Source: VAZQ01 sp963817015
GTDB taxonomy: Bacteria > Pseudomonadota > Alphaproteobacteria > Rhizobiales > Xanthobacteraceae
DNA: 64,000 nt
Reading direction: 5' to 3'
Assembly: GCA_963817015.1 (NCBI GenBank)
Contig: CAWFMV010000016.1
Location: forward strand, 186,001-250,000
Under the pieces are notes generated by a model, which worked only from the letters and a program-made list of their open reading frames with translations, did not search any database and was not told the DNA's origin. The position numbers were made by a program, and so were the translations under genes. Shown one piece after another: positions 45,627 to 54,437 of the stretch; the stretch's first letter is position 1, and the number at the start of each line of letters is the position of its first letter.

Positions 45627-46722
45627 CTACTGCCCCGTACGCCCGATCAGCTGCTTGGCGCGGGTGAGCCCTTGCGCCGGCGCCTGCGCGACCTCGCTGG
45701 CGAGACTTTGCAGTGCTTCGCCGGCGAGCGGCTTGATGTCCATGCTGGCTTTGCCGGCTTCCGCGAGGAATTCGGGATCGGTCATGGTGGCATCGAAGGC
45801 GCGCCGCAGCGCCTGCACGCGCTCCTGCGGCATTCCGGGTGGCGCCGCGAATGGCCGGCCGATGGTGGCGCTGGCGACGATGAAGTTCAGCGCCTGGCGA
45901 TCGAGCGCATTCGAGGCGATGTCGAGGATCAGCGGGATGTCGCGGCGCATATAGTCGGAGATCTCCGGATCCTTGAGCGTGCCCCACTGGATGAGGATGC
46001 CGAGCTCGCGGCTGCGCAGCTTTGCTCCGCGCGTCGCCTTGAGCGACGACCAGGTGGTGCCGCCGATGCAGTCGACCTCGCCACGCTCCATCGCAAGATG
46101 GACTGAGTTCACGCCCGGAAAGCCCGGGATGATCTTGTTTCGTGTTCCGAGCAGCTGATTGAGAATTTCCGGGAACGGTCGAGGTCGGCCCGGCGCCGAC
46201 GTCGCCGCAGAACAGGCCGCCCTTGGCTTTGAGATCATCGAGCGTCTCGACGCCCGATCGCTGCGTCACCGCCGTCACGAGGTTGTCCATGATCGGGTTG
46301 CCGATCCAGCTCAGCTTGGCGGCGTCATAGCGCACGCTCGGCTCGCCCATCGCCTGGTCGAGCGGCGTGCCTTGTCCGATGGTGGCAATGGCGGTGCCGT
46401 CCTTCGGGGCGATGTTGTAGAGCCAATTCGCCGCCACGCGGCTGCCGGCGCCCGGCATGTTCTGCGGCACGATCGAGGGCTGGCCGGGAATGTGGCGGCC
46501 GAGGTGGCGGGCGAGCAGCCGCGCATAGATGTCGTAGCCGCCGCCGACCTCCCAGCCGATGACCATCTGGATACGCTTGCCGCCATAGAACGCGGCCAGA
46601 TCGTCAGCCTCTACCGGGTAGGAGAGGGCGGCAAGTACGGCGCTTGCGCCCGCAATGGTGCGGATGAGCCGGTGAAACACTTGCTCGAACACATGGGGCT
46701 CGAACACATGAGGCTCGGACAT
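45627..46722 (-). CDS. Tripartite tricarboxylate transporter substrate-binding protein (TctC/Bug), one frameshift
   Basis: Periplasmic solute receptor of about 364 residues. A signal peptide (LIRTIAGASAVLAALSYPVE) leads to FYGGKRIQMVIGWEVGGGYD and RLLARHLGRHIPGQPSIVPQ and NMPGAGSRVAANWLYNIAPK, the hallmark beginning of TctC/Bug proteins. After one shift near 46175 the second half continues GFPGVNSVHLAMERGEVDCI to AKQLIGRTGQ. No TctA/TctB permease genes are nearby, a usual state for orphan Bug proteins. ATG 46722 has GGAGTGG upstream; ATG 46764 is also in frame. Ligand unknown, probably a carboxylate. Confidence 0.87.
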
Positions 46723-46921
46723 TGGGCCACTCCGATCAAATATGCGCGACGGTAGCGCCATCATGAGGCCGCCGCCACCAAGTGCCTGTTGTGGCCATTA
46801 TGGTTGCCACCCGATTTCGCTTCCGGGGCGCTTGTGAGGAGACGGCGGGGCAGGCGAAGATGGCGTCACGAAGCGTCAGCTCGTCCGGGTTGCGCTCTTG
46901 AACTGTCGGTGGGGTGGCCGC

Positions 46922-47509
46922 ATGGGCCTTGCAATCATGATCATCGGGCTCGCCGTCTTTCTCGGCAGCCATACCCTCATCACGTTGCGGCCGCAGCGGG
47001 CGGCGCTGATCGCGCGCATCGGCGAGGGACCATACAAGGCCTTGTTCGCGCTGGTGTCGCTGGTGGGAATTCTGCTGATCGGCTACGGCTTCGGGCTCTA
47101 TCGGGCGGGCGGCTATATCAACATCTGGATGCCGCCACGCTGGACCCGCCACGTGACGGAGTTGCTGGTGTGGCCCGCGATCATCGCGATCGTGGCCGCC
47201 TATATTCCGGGCGAGATCAAGCGCGTGCTCAAGCATCCGATGCTGGTCGGCGTGAAGCTGTGGGCGGTGGCGCATCTCTTGTCCAATGGCGATCTCGGCT
47301 CGATCATTCTGTTCGGGTCGATCCTGGCCTGGGCCGTCTACGACCGCATCTCGCTCAAGCGGCGCGCGGATGCTCCCGCGCCAGCCGTTGCAACGGGCGG
47401 TGGATATCGCAACGACTTCATTGTGGTCGTCGTCGGCACGCTTTTTTATTTCGTGCTCGGCTTCTGGTTCCATCCTTGGGTCATCGGCGTGCCTGTGTTC
47501 GGGAGCTGA
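46922..47509 (+). CDS. NnrU family membrane protein
   Basis: 195-residue integral membrane protein, MGLAIMIIGLAVFLGSHTLI, with GPYKALFALVSLVGILLIGYG, ELLVWPAIIAIVAAYIPG, HPMLVGVKLWAVAHLLSNGD and a last helix FIVVVVGTLFYFVLGFW. The order and the motif KLWAVAHLLSNGD are those of NnrU, a protein linked to nitrite/nitric-oxide reduction in some denitrifiers but widespread elsewhere; it is related to isoprenylcysteine-methyltransferase-like membrane proteins. panB starts 4 nt after its stop, so the two are cotranscribed. Start ATG 46922. Confidence 0.85.
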   Translation: MGLAIMIIGLAVFLGSHTLITLRPQRAALIARIGEGPYKALFALVSLVGILLIGYGFGLYRAGGYINIWMPPRWTRHVTELLVWPAIIAIVAAYIPGEIKRVLKHPMLVGVKLWAVAHLLSNGDLGSIILFGSILAWAVYDRISLKRRADAPAPAVATGGGYRNDFIVVVVGTLFYFVLGFWFHPWVIGVPVFGS

Positions 47510-47512
47510 GCC

Positions 47513-48343
47513 ATGTCGGTCCAGCAAGAGATCAAGCGGCTGACTGCACCCGACATTCGCGCCCGCAAGGGCGGCGAGCCGGTCGTGTGCCTCACCTCCT
47601 ATCACGCCCATACGGCGCGATTGGTCGATCGCTATTGCGACGTGATCCTGGTCGGCGACTCGCTTGGCATGGTCATGCATGGCTTCGAGACCACGGTGCC
47701 GGTGACGCTCGACATGATGATCCTGCAGGGGCACGCCGTGATGCGCGGCTCCAAGCGCGCGCTGGTCGTGGTCGACATGCCGTTCGGATCCTATGAGCAG
47801 TCGAAGGAGCAGGCGTTCGCGTCCTGCGCACGCGTGCTCAAGGAGACTCTTTGCGGCGCCATCAAGCTCGAGGGCGGCCGGCGCATGGCCGAGACCATCC
47901 GGTTCCTGGTCGAGCGCGGCGTGCCGGTGATGGGCCACGTCGGGCTGACGCCGCAATCGATCAACACGCTCGGATCGTTCCGGGCGCAAGGCCGCGACGA
48001 GGTGGACTGGGCGCCGATCGAAGCCGACGCCATGGCGGTCGCCGAGGCTGGCGCCTTCTCGGTGGTGGTGGAGGCTGTGGCCGAGCCGCTCGGACGCCGT
48101 ATCACCGAGAAGGTCCCGATCCCGACCATCGGCATCGGCGCGAGCCCCGCCTGCGATGGCCAGATCCTGGTGCTGGAGGACATGCTGGGCCTCTCTCCGC
48201 GGGTGCCCAAATTCGTCAAGCGCTACGGCGATCTCGGGCCGGGCATCGAGGCCGCCATCGCGGGCTATGCCAAGGAGGTGCGCACACGCGCGTTTCCGGG
48301 CCCTGAGCACACTTACGGGATGAGGACGAAGCAGAAGACCTGA
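47513..48343 (+). CDS. panB: 3-methyl-2-oxobutanoate hydroxymethyltransferase
   Basis: First step of pantothenate (vitamin B5, CoA) synthesis: adds a hydroxymethyl group from methylene-tetrahydrofolate to ketoisovalerate. 276 residues with VCLTSYHAHTARLVDRYCDV, ILVGDSLGMVMHGFETTVPV (Mg-binding DS), AIKLEGGRRMAETIRFLVER, VMGHVGLTPQSINTLGSF, and PIPTIGIGASPACDGQILVL, all characteristic. Intact. panC is not adjacent. Start ATG 47513 directly after nnrU. Confidence 0.93.
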   Translation: MSVQQEIKRLTAPDIRARKGGEPVVCLTSYHAHTARLVDRYCDVILVGDSLGMVMHGFETTVPVTLDMMILQGHAVMRGSKRALVVVDMPFGSYEQSKEQAFASCARVLKETLCGAIKLEGGRRMAETIRFLVERGVPVMGHVGLTPQSINTLGSFRAQGRDEVDWAPIEADAMAVAEAGAFSVVVEAVAEPLGRRITEKVPIPTIGIGASPACDGQILVLEDMLGLSPRVPKFVKRYGDLGPGIEAAIAGYAKEVRTRAFPGPEHTYGMRTKQKT

Positions 48344-48495
48344 ACAGTGCGCGCGATGGCGCTCATGCCATAATGCATAACCAGCGGGATATGTAGCTTC
48401 AAGGAAGCCTGTTCGGGCGCGGTGCGTCTCACGGAAACAGCGAGCCGCTCCATGCGCCCCGCTTGACTCACACATTTCTCGGCAGTTATATATCA

Positions 48496-48519
48496 ATCAA
48501 TAACCAGAAGGTTATTGAT
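48496..48519. promoter_or_regulatory. Perfect 10-bp inverted repeat, presumed ArsR operator
   Basis: ATCAATAACC, a four-base spacer AGAA, then GGTTATTGAT, ending 5 nt before the ArsR ATG at 48525. Autoregulation is the natural reading. Confidence 0.75.
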
Positions 48520-48524
48520 CTCGC

Positions 48525-48848
48525 ATGCCGAACATTCACGATGTGCTCTTCAGAACACTCGCCGATCCGACCCGGCGGGCGATCTTCGAGCGGCTGTGCC
48601 GCGAAGGAGAGAAGACGGTGGGGGCCCTGACGTCTCGGGCCAAGGTTTCGCAACCGGCCGTCTCAAAGCATCTCGGGGTCCTGAAGCAGGCCGGGCTGGT
48701 GCGCGACCGCCACGAAGGTCGCCAGACATACTATAGCGCGCAGCTCGGTGCCTTGGCCCCGCTGGTCGACTGGACAAGCCAGATGGCCGGGTTCTGGCAG
48801 AGCCGGTTCGACCACCTCGAAGATCTACTCCGACGGATGGATCAATGA
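48525..48848 (+). CDS. ArsR family transcriptional regulator
   Basis: 107-residue repressor: MPNIHDVLFRTLADPTRRAI, GALTSRAKVSQPAVSKHLGV (recognition helix), KQAGLVRDRHEGRQTYYSAQ (wing), and a C-terminal helix DWTSQMAGFWQSRFDHLEDL. No cysteines. Belongs to the ArsR group that controls SRPBCC genes. Its stop overlaps the next ATG (TGA within ATGAGC), which once led into an SRPBCC gene now truncated. Intact. Confidence 0.9.
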   Translation: MPNIHDVLFRTLADPTRRAIFERLCREGEKTVGALTSRAKVSQPAVSKHLGVLKQAGLVRDRHEGRQTYYSAQLGALAPLVDWTSQMAGFWQSRFDHLEDLLRRMDQ

Positions 48849-48877
48849 GCAAACCCGCGACCAAAACGCGCTCCGTC
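48801..48877. repeat. ArsR-SRPBCC junction direct repeat, left copy
   Basis: 77 bases, from GCCGGTTCGACCA to AACGCGCTCCGTC, covering the ArsR 3' end and the SRPBCC 5' end. The partner is at 49559-49638 with about ten mismatches and a 3-bp gap. Confidence 0.75.
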
Positions 48878-49027
48878 GTTGCCGAAAGAACGTCCAAGAC
48901 GTCCGCGAAGGTCGCAAAGAAGGCCAGCGCCGCTCGCCGGCTGGGTGAAGCAAGCCACCAATTCCCCGCGGGGCGGGGCCTGAGGACTGTGAACCTCGGG
49001 CGCCACCGGCGCGTTACCAGGTTTTGA
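48845..49027 (+). pseudogene. Truncated SRPBCC 5' end
   Basis: Opens MSKPATKTRSVVAER, clearly parallel to MSNTATETRSVIVER at the start of the complete SRPBCC gene at 49603, then departs into Lys/Ala/Arg-rich sequence and stops after 60 codons. No SRPBCC strand is present, so I regard it as the leftover 5' end of a gene replaced by the DUF1801 segment. Confidence 0.6.
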
Positions 49028-49065
49028 CGAGCGATACTCAAGTGACGGGCGAGCGACAGACCACC

Positions 49066-49512
49066 ATGAAGAAAGCGACAACACCCATGAAGAAGAGCGG
49101 CTCGAAGGAAGGAAAAGGAGGAGACTCTCCCTCTCGGCTGATCGATGCGAGAATCAAGGAGCTGAGCGATTGGCGGGGCGAGACGCTCGCTCGAGTTCGA
49201 ACTCTCATCAAGCAGGCCGACCCCGAAGTGATCGAGGAGTGGAAGTGGAGAGGCGTTCCTGTGTGGGAGCATGACGGAATCATCTGCACCGGTGAGACGT
49301 ACAAGAGCGTCGTGAAGATGACATTCGCCAAGGGCGCCTCGTTAAAGGACCCATCACGCCTTTTCAACTCCAGCCTCGAAGGCAACACCAGGCGTGCCAT
49401 CGATTTCCATGAGGGCGACAAGATTGATGAAAAGGCTTTGAAGGCACTCATTCGCGCCGCCGTGGAACTGAACACGTCGGTCCGCTCTCAGAAGAGACCA
49501 AAGAGCGCCTGA
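49066..49512 (+). CDS. DUF1801 domain-containing protein
   Basis: 148 residues. After a Lys/Ser-rich leader, LIDARIKELSDWRGETLARV and ADPEVIEEWKWRGVPVWEHD, with GIICTGETYKSVVKMTFAKG and FNSSLEGNTRRAIDFHEGDK, match the DUF1801 (YdhG-like) fold. The C-terminal helix DEKALKALIRAAVELN ends it. Function not established; such proteins often lie beside ArsR and SRPBCC genes. It sits between the two copies of the ArsR-SRPBCC junction. Start ATG 49066; an earlier in-frame start is weaker. Confidence 0.82.
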   Translation: MKKATTPMKKSGSKEGKGGDSPSRLIDARIKELSDWRGETLARVRTLIKQADPEVIEEWKWRGVPVWEHDGIICTGETYKSVVKMTFAKGASLKDPSRLFNSSLEGNTRRAIDFHEGDKIDEKALKALIRAAVELNTSVRSQKRPKSA

Positions 49513-49558
49513 GCGGCGTCGCGAATGACGCCTGCTCTTCGAGGTCCTGATTTGAGAG

Positions 49559-49638
49559 GGCCGGTTCGACCAACTCGACGATCTATTCAGAAGGATGGAC
49601 CAATGATGAGCAATACTGCGACCGAAACGCGCTCCGTC
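49559..49638. repeat. ArsR-SRPBCC junction direct repeat, right copy
   Basis: 80 bases. Begins with the last codons of an ArsR gene (GRFDQLDDLFRRMDQ and stop, whose 5' part is absent) and runs into the start of the SRPBCC gene. Partner of 48801-48877. Confidence 0.75.
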
Positions 49639-50016
49639 ATCGTCGAGCGTGAGATGCCTTATCCGCCGGAAAAGATCTGGCGCGCGCTCACGCAACCACA
49701 CCTGATCGAGGAGTGGCTCATGAAGAACGACTTCAAGCCTGTCGTGGACCACCGTTTCAATCTTCGCGCAGACTGGGGCGCTGTCGACTGTCAGGTCCTG
49801 GCGCTTGAGCCGAACAAAACGCTGTCTTACACCTGGGCGGCCTATGGTCTCGAGAGCGTCGTCACTTGGACTCTCACCCCGACGAGCACGGGCACTCACC
49901 TGCGCATGGAGCAGTCGGGCTTCCGGGAGGACCAGCAGCAGGCCTACCAGGGCGCCAAGGGCGGTTGGCCGCGGTTCTTTGCCAGCCTCGAGCAGGTCCT
50001 GGCGCGGACAGATTGA
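49603..50016 (+). CDS. SRPBCC (AHSA1) family protein
   Basis: 137 residues: RSVIVEREMPYPPEKIWRAL, HLIEEWLMKNDFKPVVDHRF, WGAVDCQVLALEPNKTLSYT and a C-terminal helix QAYQGAKGGWPRFFASLEQV, a compact AHSA1-type domain. It is the final gene of the ArsR/DUF1801/SRPBCC group and is presumably controlled by the operator at 48496. ATG 49603 or 49606. Ligand unknown. The 260 nt that follow hold no recognisable gene. Confidence 0.87.
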   Translation: MMSNTATETRSVIVEREMPYPPEKIWRALTQPHLIEEWLMKNDFKPVVDHRFNLRADWGAVDCQVLALEPNKTLSYTWAAYGLESVVTWTLTPTSTGTHLRMEQSGFREDQQQAYQGAKGGWPRFFASLEQVLARTD

Positions 50017-50277
50017 AGTCTGCCGCCACAACCCGGAGCGAGCCTTGTTGTGGGTTCTTGAGGAAAACCGACCATGAACATGGCACCGTCCGGGGGTGGT
50101 CCGATCCGGCCAAGGTCCCGGAAATAAAGGGATTTTTCGAGGTAGCGCCAATAGTTGGCGGTGGATTTTGCCTTGCCGCCGCCACATCGTTAGGCTATTG
50201 GGCGAACTCAACGAGAATCGGGCGGGGCTAGCGCAAGAGCCTCATAAAATAGGCTTTGCCAGACAGGGACTTGTTGC

Positions 50278-50931
50278 GTGTCCGATATCTTCCGGGAAGT
50301 CGACGAGGAAGTACGCCGCGAACAGCTGCAGAAGCTGTGGGAGCGCTACCAGAACCTCGTCTATGCCGGCATCTTCCTGATCCTTGCCGGGGTCGGCGGC
50401 TGGCGCGCCTACGAGTGGTACGAAGCGAAGCGCGCGGCCGAGACCGGCGCGGCCTTCGAAGCGGCGCAGATGCTCGATCAGGAGGGCAAGGCGGCCGAGG
50501 CCGAAAGCGCCTATGCCAAGGTCGTGGCCGACGGTACCGCGAGCTATCGTGATCTTGCCCGCGTGCGGCAAGCTGCCGAATTGGCCCAGCGCGATTCCAA
50601 GCTTGGAATCGCTGCCTATGAGAAGATCGCCGATGACAGGTCGGTTGATTCGGCGTGGCGCGATCTGGCCGGTCTGCGGGCGGGCTCGCTGTACATTGAC
50701 GCGGGCTCCTTCAACGAGGCCCGCTCGCGTCTTGAGCCGTTGGCGTCGGAAGGGCGACCGTACCGCTACACGGCCCGCGAGCTGCTGGCGCTCGGCGCTT
50801 GGCGCGCGGGTGACACGGCCGGTGCCAAGCGCTGGTTCGATCTCATTGTCACGGACATTCAGACGCCCCCCGCGACACGCCAGCGCATCGAGATGTTGAG
50901 CGCGCTGGTGGCAGCCGGCGGCGGTACATGA
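50278..50931 (+). CDS. YfgM-like tetratricopeptide membrane protein
   Basis: 217 residues: a cytoplasmic N-terminus SDIFREVDEEVRREQLQKLW, one membrane helix VYAGIFLILAGVGGWRAYEW and a periplasmic helical repeat domain (GAAFEAAQMLDQEGKAAEAE, YTARELLALGAWRAGDTAGA). This is the layout of YfgM/DUF2659-type proteins, which in E. coli are ancillary to the SecYEG translocon and help envelope protein folding. der two genes downstream matches the usual yfgM-(bamB)-der order. Start is GTG 50278; no ATG precedes the helix. Confidence 0.82.
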   Translation: MSDIFREVDEEVRREQLQKLWERYQNLVYAGIFLILAGVGGWRAYEWYEAKRAAETGAAFEAAQMLDQEGKAAEAESAYAKVVADGTASYRDLARVRQAAELAQRDSKLGIAAYEKIADDRSVDSAWRDLAGLRAGSLYIDAGSFNEARSRLEPLASEGRPYRYTARELLALGAWRAGDTAGAKRWFDLIVTDIQTPPATRQRIEMLSALVAAGGGT

Positions 50932-50942
50932 GAGGCCATGCA

Positions 50943-51557
50943 ATGACCAGTCTGATGCGGATCATTCTTGTCTCGTCAGTGCTGACTCTGCCGCTCGCCA
51001 GCTGTGCGAGCGTTAGCGATTCGCTCGACCCGACCGAATGGTTCTCCGGCGAGCTTTTCAATACCAAGAAAAAGCTGCCGGGCGATCGCAAGGCGGTGTT
51101 CCCCGAGGGCGTGCCAGGTGTGTCGCAGGGCATTCCGTCCGAGCTGGTCAAGGGCAATCAGCAGCCGCCTGTGGAGAATGGATACGCCGTCACCGATACC
51201 CAGAGCGTCAGCCCGGCGCCACGGGCGGCGGCTACTGGCAGGACTGCGGCCAGAACTGACGCAACCAGGACCGACGCGACGAGCACGGCTGCCGCCAAGA
51301 CTGATGAGTATCAGCCGGCGCCGCGCGAAAAGGCCAAACCAAAACCCAAGCCGAAGCCTGCGACCGCCGAGCGGCAGCCGCCTGCGCAGCCCGCCACGGC
51401 TCGCCGCGCTCCCGAGCCGCAGCAGGCTGAGCAACCGCAGCGGTCGCAGCAGGCGGGCGGCGGTGGCGGCGTGCAATGGCCCGACCCACCAGCGCAACGC
51501 AGCGGTGGCAACCAGGGCGGCGGCGTGCAGTGGCCGGATCCGCCGCCACTGCGCTGA
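50943..51557 (+). CDS. Putative lipoprotein with Pro/Lys/Gln-rich tail
   Basis: 204 residues. A signal peptide ends in the lipobox LTLPLASCAS, so Cys should be lipidated and the protein anchored to a membrane. Then SVSDSLDPTEWFSGELFNTK, LPGDRKAVFPEGVPGVSQGI is the only compact conserved part. The rest is low complexity: KAKPKPKPKPATAERQPPAQ and a twice-used GGGVQWPDPP. The position between yfgM-like and der is where BamB usually stands in related genomes, but no propeller motif is present. ATG 50943 is preferred; ATG 50928 overlaps the previous stop. Confidence 0.7.
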   Translation: MTSLMRIILVSSVLTLPLASCASVSDSLDPTEWFSGELFNTKKKLPGDRKAVFPEGVPGVSQGIPSELVKGNQQPPVENGYAVTDTQSVSPAPRAAATGRTAARTDATRTDATSTAAAKTDEYQPAPREKAKPKPKPKPATAERQPPAQPATARRAPEPQQAEQPQRSQQAGGGGGVQWPDPPAQRSGGNQGGGVQWPDPPPLR

Positions 51558-51647
51558 TTGGGTAGCTGATTGCGTTTGGCGCCGCGCCGCGGCATGAAGC
51601 CGTGACGATCTCGAACACCTGCCGGCGCCGACCATGCGCTTCCTGCC

Positions 51648-53009
51648 ATGAGTTTCACGGTCGCCATCATCGGACGGCCGAATGTCGGCAAGTCCACCCT
51701 GTTCAACCGGCTGGTCGGCAGGCGGCTGGCTTTGGTCGACGACCTGCCGGGCGTCACGCGCGACCGCCGCGAAGGCAGCGGCCGGCTCGGCGATCTCGCC
51801 TTCACGGTGATCGATACCGCAGGCCTCGAGACCGCTGCGGCCGAGAGCCTCACCGCTCGCATGCAGGCACAGACCGAGGCTGCGATCGCGGCCGCCGACG
51901 CGGTGTTCTTCGTGGTCGATGCGCGCGCCGGCACGACGCCGGTCGACCAGGCTTTCGCGAATCTGGTGCGCCGCTCGGGCAAGCCCGCGATCCTGGTCGC
52001 CAACAAGAGCGAGGGCCGCGCCGGCGCGGCAGGCGCGCTCGAAGCCTATGCGCTGGGCCTGGGCGATCCGGTCGCGATCTCGGCAGAGCACGGGGACGGG
52101 CTCGCCGATCTCTACGAGGCTCTGCGCACGACCTTGCCCGAGATGACGGCGGCACCGGCGGAAGGAACGGCGAGGCCGCGCCGAGCGGCCGATCAACGTG
52201 GCCGTGGTCGGCCGGCCGAACAGCGGCAAGTCGACGCTGGTCAACCGGCTGCTCGGCGAGGAGCGCCTGCTCACCGGACCTGAAGCCGGCATCACGCGTG
52301 ACGCGATCGCGGTCGACGCTCGAGTGGCACGGGCAGCGCTTCCGCCTGCATGACACGGCCGGACTGCGCAGGCCTTCCCGGATCGAGCAGAAGCTCGAGA
52401 AGCTTTCGGTGGCCGACACGCTCAATGCCATTCGCTTCGCCGACGTCGTGGTCGTGCTCATGGACGCGCGAGCACCCGTTCGAGGAGCAGGACCTGCGCA
52501 TCGCCGATCTCATCGAGCGCGAAGGCCGCGCGCTCGTCATCGGCATGAACAAATGGGATCTCGTGGACGGCGGAGCGGCCGCGATCAAAAAGCTACGCGA
52601 CGAAATCGATCACTGGTTGCCGCAGGTCAAAGGCGTGCCGGTGGTGGCGGTGTCGGGACTCACCGGTGCGGGCCTCGACCGGCTGATGCCGGCCGTGATC
52701 GAGGCGCATGCAGTCTGGAACAAGCGCGCGCCGACCAGCGTGCTCAACCGCTTGCTGTCCGAGGTCACCTCCGCGCATCCGCCGCCCGCGGTCTCCGGTC
52801 GGCGCATCCGGCTCGACTACCTGACCCAGGCCAAGAGCCGGCCGCCGAGCTTCGTCCTGTTCTGCAGCCGCGCCGATGCGGTGCCGGACGACTACCGGCG
52901 CTATCTCGTCAACGCGCTACGCGAGGCCTTCGATCTTCCCGGAACACCGATCCGGTTGACGCTGCGGGAGAAGAAGAATCCCTATGCGAAGCGAAAGCGC
53001 GCAAGGTGA
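51648..53009 (+). CDS. der: Ribosome-assembly GTPase Der (EngA), frameshifted
   Basis: Essential GTPase for 50S subunit assembly with two G domains. G1 of domain 1: AIIGRPNVGKSTLFNRLVGR; DTAGLETAAAES and LVANKSEG follow. Domain 2 has VAVVGRPNSGKSTLVNRLLG, HDTAGLRRPSRIEQKLEKLS and IGMNKWDLVDGG. The C-terminal KH-like domain (about 53 kb end) contains RIRLDYLTQAKSRPPSFVLF and TPIRLTLREKKNPYAKRKR. About 454 codons, normal. Breaks: one shift near 52175, another near 52315, and a third near 52470, all single base. An essential gene is unlikely to be truly broken. Confidence 0.93.
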
Positions 53010-53035
53010 AGTGCTGTGCGTAGCGACAAGGATTC

Positions 53036-53151
53036 ACCCTCATCCTGAGGCGCGAGCGAAGCGAGCCATGAGGAAGGATGGCCACAGGCACGTACCCGCG
53101 GCCATCCTTCGAGGCCCGCGCAAGAAAGAGCGCGGGCGCCTCAGATGATGG
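53036..53151. repeat. Nested inverted repeat (REP-like) after der
   Basis: AAGGATGGCC (53074-53083) pairs with GGCCATCCTT (53100-53109), inside an outer partial pair of CATCCTGAGGCGC (53041 on) and GCGCCTCAGATGATG (53136-53150). Palindromic intergenic elements beginning CCTCATCCTGAGG are widespread in Bradyrhizobium relatives. Confidence 0.65.
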
Positions 53152-53182
53152 CAACGGTTGCGGACAAGCGAGCAAATCGATC

Positions 53183-54437
53183 ATGACCGAGGCCTCACCG
53201 ATCGCGCCGGCGCGCACCGCCGCCTTCATCTTCGTTTTCATCACCGTGCTGCTCGACATGCTCGCGCTCGGCATCATCATTCCGGTGCTGCCGAAGCCTC
53301 GTGGTCGATTTCGTCGGCGGCGATGCGGCGCGCGGCGCCGACTATCTCGGCCTGTTCGGCACCGCCTGGGCGCTGATGCAGTTCGTGTTCTCGCCGGTGC
53401 ACGGCGTGCTGTCCGATCGCTTCGGCCGCCGGCCCGTCATCCTGCTGTCGAATTTCGGGCTTGGCCTCGACTACATCCTGATGGCGCTGGCGCCGACGCT
53501 GTGGTGGCTGTTCGCCGGCCGCATCATCTCCGGCATCTGCGCAGCCAGCATTTCGACGTCCTACGCCTACATCGCCGACGTGACGCCGGCCGAGACAGCG
53601 CGCTGCGCGGTTCGGCATGCTCGGCGTCGCGTTCGGCGCCGGCTTCGTGGTCGGGCCCGCGCTCGGCGGGCTTGCGGGCAGCTGTCGATCCGCGGCTGCC
53701 ATTCTGGATCGCGGCGGCGCTGAGCCTCGCGCAATGGCCTCTATGGCGTGTTCGATCCTGCCGGAGTCGCTGCCGCCGGACCGGCGCTCGCCGTTCGCCT
53801 GGCGGCGCGCCAATCCGGTCGGCTCACTGGTGCTGTTGCGCTCGCATCCGCAACTGCAGCGGGCTCGCGATGGTCGAACTTCCTCGGCAATCTCGCGCAT
53901 GCGAGCCTGCCGAGCATCGGCGTGCTCTACATGATGTACCGCTACGGCTTCGATGAGCGCACCGTCGGCTTCACCATGGCCGGCGTCGGACTCTGCTGCC
54001 ATGATCGTGCAGGGCGGTCTGATCGGCCCGACGGTCGAAGCGTTTCGGCGAGCGCACGGCGCTGATCATGGGACTGCTGTTCGGCATCGCGGCTTTCGCG
54101 CTCTGGGGCTTCGCGCCAACCGGACTGTTCTTCTGGCTCGGCATTCCGCTCCTGTCGCTCTGGGGCATTGCGAGCGCGGCCTCGATGGGTCTGATGAGCC
54201 GCCGCGTTGCGGCCGACCGAGCAGGGCCAGTTGCAGGGCGCCAATGCGAGCCTGATGGGCATCGCCAATCTGTTCGGCCCCGGCCTTTTCACGCAGGTGT
54301 TCGCGCTCTTCATCGGCGACCGAGCAGTCTGGCATCTGCCGGGCGCGCCCTTCCTCTTGGCCGCGCTGCTGTTTGCTCTTTGCGGTCGTAGTAGCTCGGT
54401 GCGCGACGCGGTCCGCAAACCGAGGGTACAGTCATGA
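53183..54437 (+). CDS. MFS transporter of the TCR/Tet type, heavily frameshifted
   Basis: Inner-membrane antiporter of about 418 codons. Family landmarks: FITVLLDMLALGIIIPVLPK (helix 1 of TetA-type pumps, with Asp and the double proline), SPVHGVLSDRFGRRPVILLS (motif A), RIISGICAASISTSYAYIAD and SLPSIGVLYMMYRYGFDERT, then SAASMGLMSRRVA and QGQLQGANASLMGIANLFGP near the end. At least eight single-base breaks occur, the densest patch in the window, yet each segment is clean. Start ATG 53183. Tetracycline export is the founding activity of the family, but the substrate here is not known. The stop overlaps the next start by four bases. Confidence 0.78.

Noticed and set aside
46736..48496. 586-codon minus-strand open frame over nnrU and panB
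   Set aside because: Antisense shadow of two conserved genes, His/Arg/Asp-rich composition without domains.
50017..50277. Possible tRNA or small gene before the yfgM-like gene
   Set aside because: No cloverleaf pairing or T-loop sequence and no frame with a ribosome site could be found.
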